Assembly (NCBI GenBank): GCA_023301405.1
Contig: JALZUX010000039.1
Span: 1-6,079, forward strand
From: Granulosicoccaceae bacterium
Lineage (GTDB): Bacteria; Pseudomonadota; Gammaproteobacteria; Granulosicoccales; Granulosicoccaceae
Length of the DNA stretch: 6,079 nucleotides
Reading direction: 5' to 3'
Shown here: positions 4,946-6,079 of the stretch, in pieces
How positions within the stretch are numbered: position 1 is the first letter of the stretch
How the letters are laid out: every line of letters begins with the position of its first letter
Notes under the pieces: model-generated
The model's database searches: none
Told to the model about the DNA's origin: nothing
Seen by the model: only the letters and a program-made list of their open reading frames with translations
Translations under genes and position numbers: made by a program

Positions 4946-6079
4946 ATGTCAAATCGAACTGAGTTTTACACCCCTGTCACCACAACAGCCACCGCGCTGC
5001 CCTTTTCTGAACAAGAATACGCAACGCGGCTGACCGGCCTACGACAAATCATGCAACAGCATGATCTTTCAGCGGTAGTGCTGACGTCTATGCACGGTAT
5101 CGCCTATTACTCTGGGTTTCTATATTGTGCCTTTGGACGGCCATACGCCTGCGTTGTGACAATGGACAAAGCGGTGACTATTTCAGCTGGCATTGACGCC
5201 GATCAGCCAGCCCGTCGCAGCGTAACCGAGAACATTGTTTATACCGATTGGCAGCGTCACAACTATTGGCGCGCAGTTAAAAGCGTTACCGGAACCGGCG
5301 GCAAAGTTGGTATGGAGGGCGATCACCTCAACATGCAACAACTCGAATTATTGAAGCAGTTTATCTCACCGGAATCAGTTACCGATATTGCGGCGGCGTC
5401 GATGCAACAGCGCATGCACAAATCACAAGCCGAAATCGATCTTATTCGTGAAGGTGCTCGCATTGCAGACATAGGTGCTTACGCAATCAGAGATGCGATC
5501 AAGGTCGGCACCCGGGAAATCGATGTCGCAATGGCCGGTCGTGATGCAATGGAGCTGGCGATCAGCGATGCCTTTCCTGACTCTGAGCTGCGTGATACCT
5601 GGGTATGGTTTCAGTCGGGCATTAATACCGATGGCGCACACAACCCGGTCACAACACGCCAGTTGCAGGACGGTGATATTCTGAGCTTAAATACATTTCC
5701 GATGATCAATGGCTATTACACAGCGCTAGAACGTACTTTGTTTGTCGACACTGTTGATTCGGATTCATTAAAATACTGGCAGGCCAACGTTAGCGCCCAC
5801 GAGCTTGGTATCTCACTGTTAAAGCCGGGAATCAGCTGCGCTGACGTTTGCGAAAAAATAAACCACCTCTTCGAAGATCAAGATTTACTTCAGTATCGGT
5901 CATTTGGTTACGGCCACTCATTCGGCGTTCTCAGTCATTACTATGGACGAGAAGCAGGCCTTGAACTTCGCGAGGACATCGACACGGTACTGGAGCCCGG
6001 AATGGTTATCTCAATGGAGCCAATGTTGACAATTCCACAGAGTATGGCTGGTGCCGGCGGTTATCGTGAACACGACATT
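4946..6079 (+). CDS. Creatinase (creatine amidinohydrolase), 3' end outside window
   Basis: Creatinase hydrolyses creatine to sarcosine and urea (EC 3.5.3.3) in the cytoplasm; it is a homodimer with the M24 'pita-bread' fold but needs no metal. The window holds 378 residues of about 400, and the frame runs off the right edge. Residues 1 to about 155 are the creatinase N-terminal domain, with FLYCAFGRPYA (58-68) supplying the substrate-binding Phe and Arg. The catalytic domain has His232 in DGAHNPVTT, Glu262 in YYTALERT, His324 in GYGHSFG, Arg335 in YYGREAG, Glu358 in MVISMEP and His376 in YREHD. These positions coincide with the Pseudomonas putida active site, which separates it from metal-binding M24 peptidases, ectoine hydrolase DoeA and DMSP lyase DddP. 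Start ATG 4946 has GGAG 9 bases upstream, inside a hairpin. It is preceded by a long structured leader, suggesting post-transcriptional control. Partner catabolic genes, if any, lie downstream of the window. Confidence 0.95.
   Translation, partial: MSNRTEFYTPVTTTATALPFSEQEYATRLTGLRQIMQQHDLSAVVLTSMHGIAYYSGFLYCAFGRPYACVVTMDKAVTISAGIDADQPARRSVTENIVYTDWQRHNYWRAVKSVTGTGGKVGMEGDHLNMQQLELLKQFISPESVTDIAAASMQQRMHKSQAEIDLIREGARIADIGAYAIRDAIKVGTREIDVAMAGRDAMELAISDAFPDSELRDTWVWFQSGINTDGAHNPVTTRQLQDGDILSLNTFPMINGYYTALERTLFVDTVDSDSLKYWQANVSAHELGISLLKPGISCADVCEKINHLFEDQDLLQYRSFGYGHSFGVLSHYYGREAGLELREDIDTVLEPGMVISMEPMLTIPQSMAGAGGYREHDI

Noticed and set aside
4396..5684. Open frames overlapping tpm (4396-4611, minus) and creatinase (5423-5641 minus; 5475-5684 plus)
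   Set aside because: They sit inside strongly conserved enzyme genes and are explained as other-frame shadows.

Overview
The window looks like a chromosomal segment of a gammaproteobacterium of roughly 50% GC. The pair mfd then csiV is a gammaproteobacterial arrangement, and all genes lie on the + strand. A marine or saline lifestyle is only an inference from the creatinase gene and overall gene style. No mobile element, CRISPR array, tRNA or rRNA was seen.

Layout: bases 1-2724 hold the 3' three quarters of mfd, the transcription-repair coupling factor, whose 5' end lies before the window. Four bases later comes csiV (2729-3436), a secreted peptidoglycan-binding protein of the CsiV family, probably co-transcribed with mfd. 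After a 77-base gap is a single-domain rhodanese (3514-3909) with an intact active-site cysteine. After a 159-base gap is a thiopurine S-methyltransferase family gene, tpm (4069-4713). The last gene, open at the right edge, is a creatinase (creatine amidinohydrolase, 4946-6079), with every catalytic residue I could check present.

The unusual part is the 232-base gap between tpm and creatinase. Its first 80 bases are AT-rich, with short repeats and a weak promoter-like TATAAA. The remaining ~150 bases are GC-rich and can fold into a compact three-way junction, followed by two strong hairpins. The last hairpin traps the creatinase Shine-Dalgarno sequence. A 37-codon open reading frame (4806-4919) runs through this leader and stops inside the base of the SD-trapping hairpin. 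One strand (TCCGGG, 4908-4913) can pair with either of two identical CCCGGA copies, which gives two exclusive folds. This is the layout expected of a translational switch, either a leader-peptide attenuator or a riboswitch. I could not match it to a named class, so it is the best candidate for something undescribed.

Functionally, mfd and csiV are housekeeping genes (DNA repair and cell wall). The rhodanese and the TPMT homologue both belong to sulfur/selenium chemistry families, but nothing shows that they act together. Creatinase would release sarcosine and urea from creatine as a carbon and nitrogen source. Its partners, such as sarcosine oxidase, urease or a transporter, would be expected downstream of the window if this is a catabolic operon.
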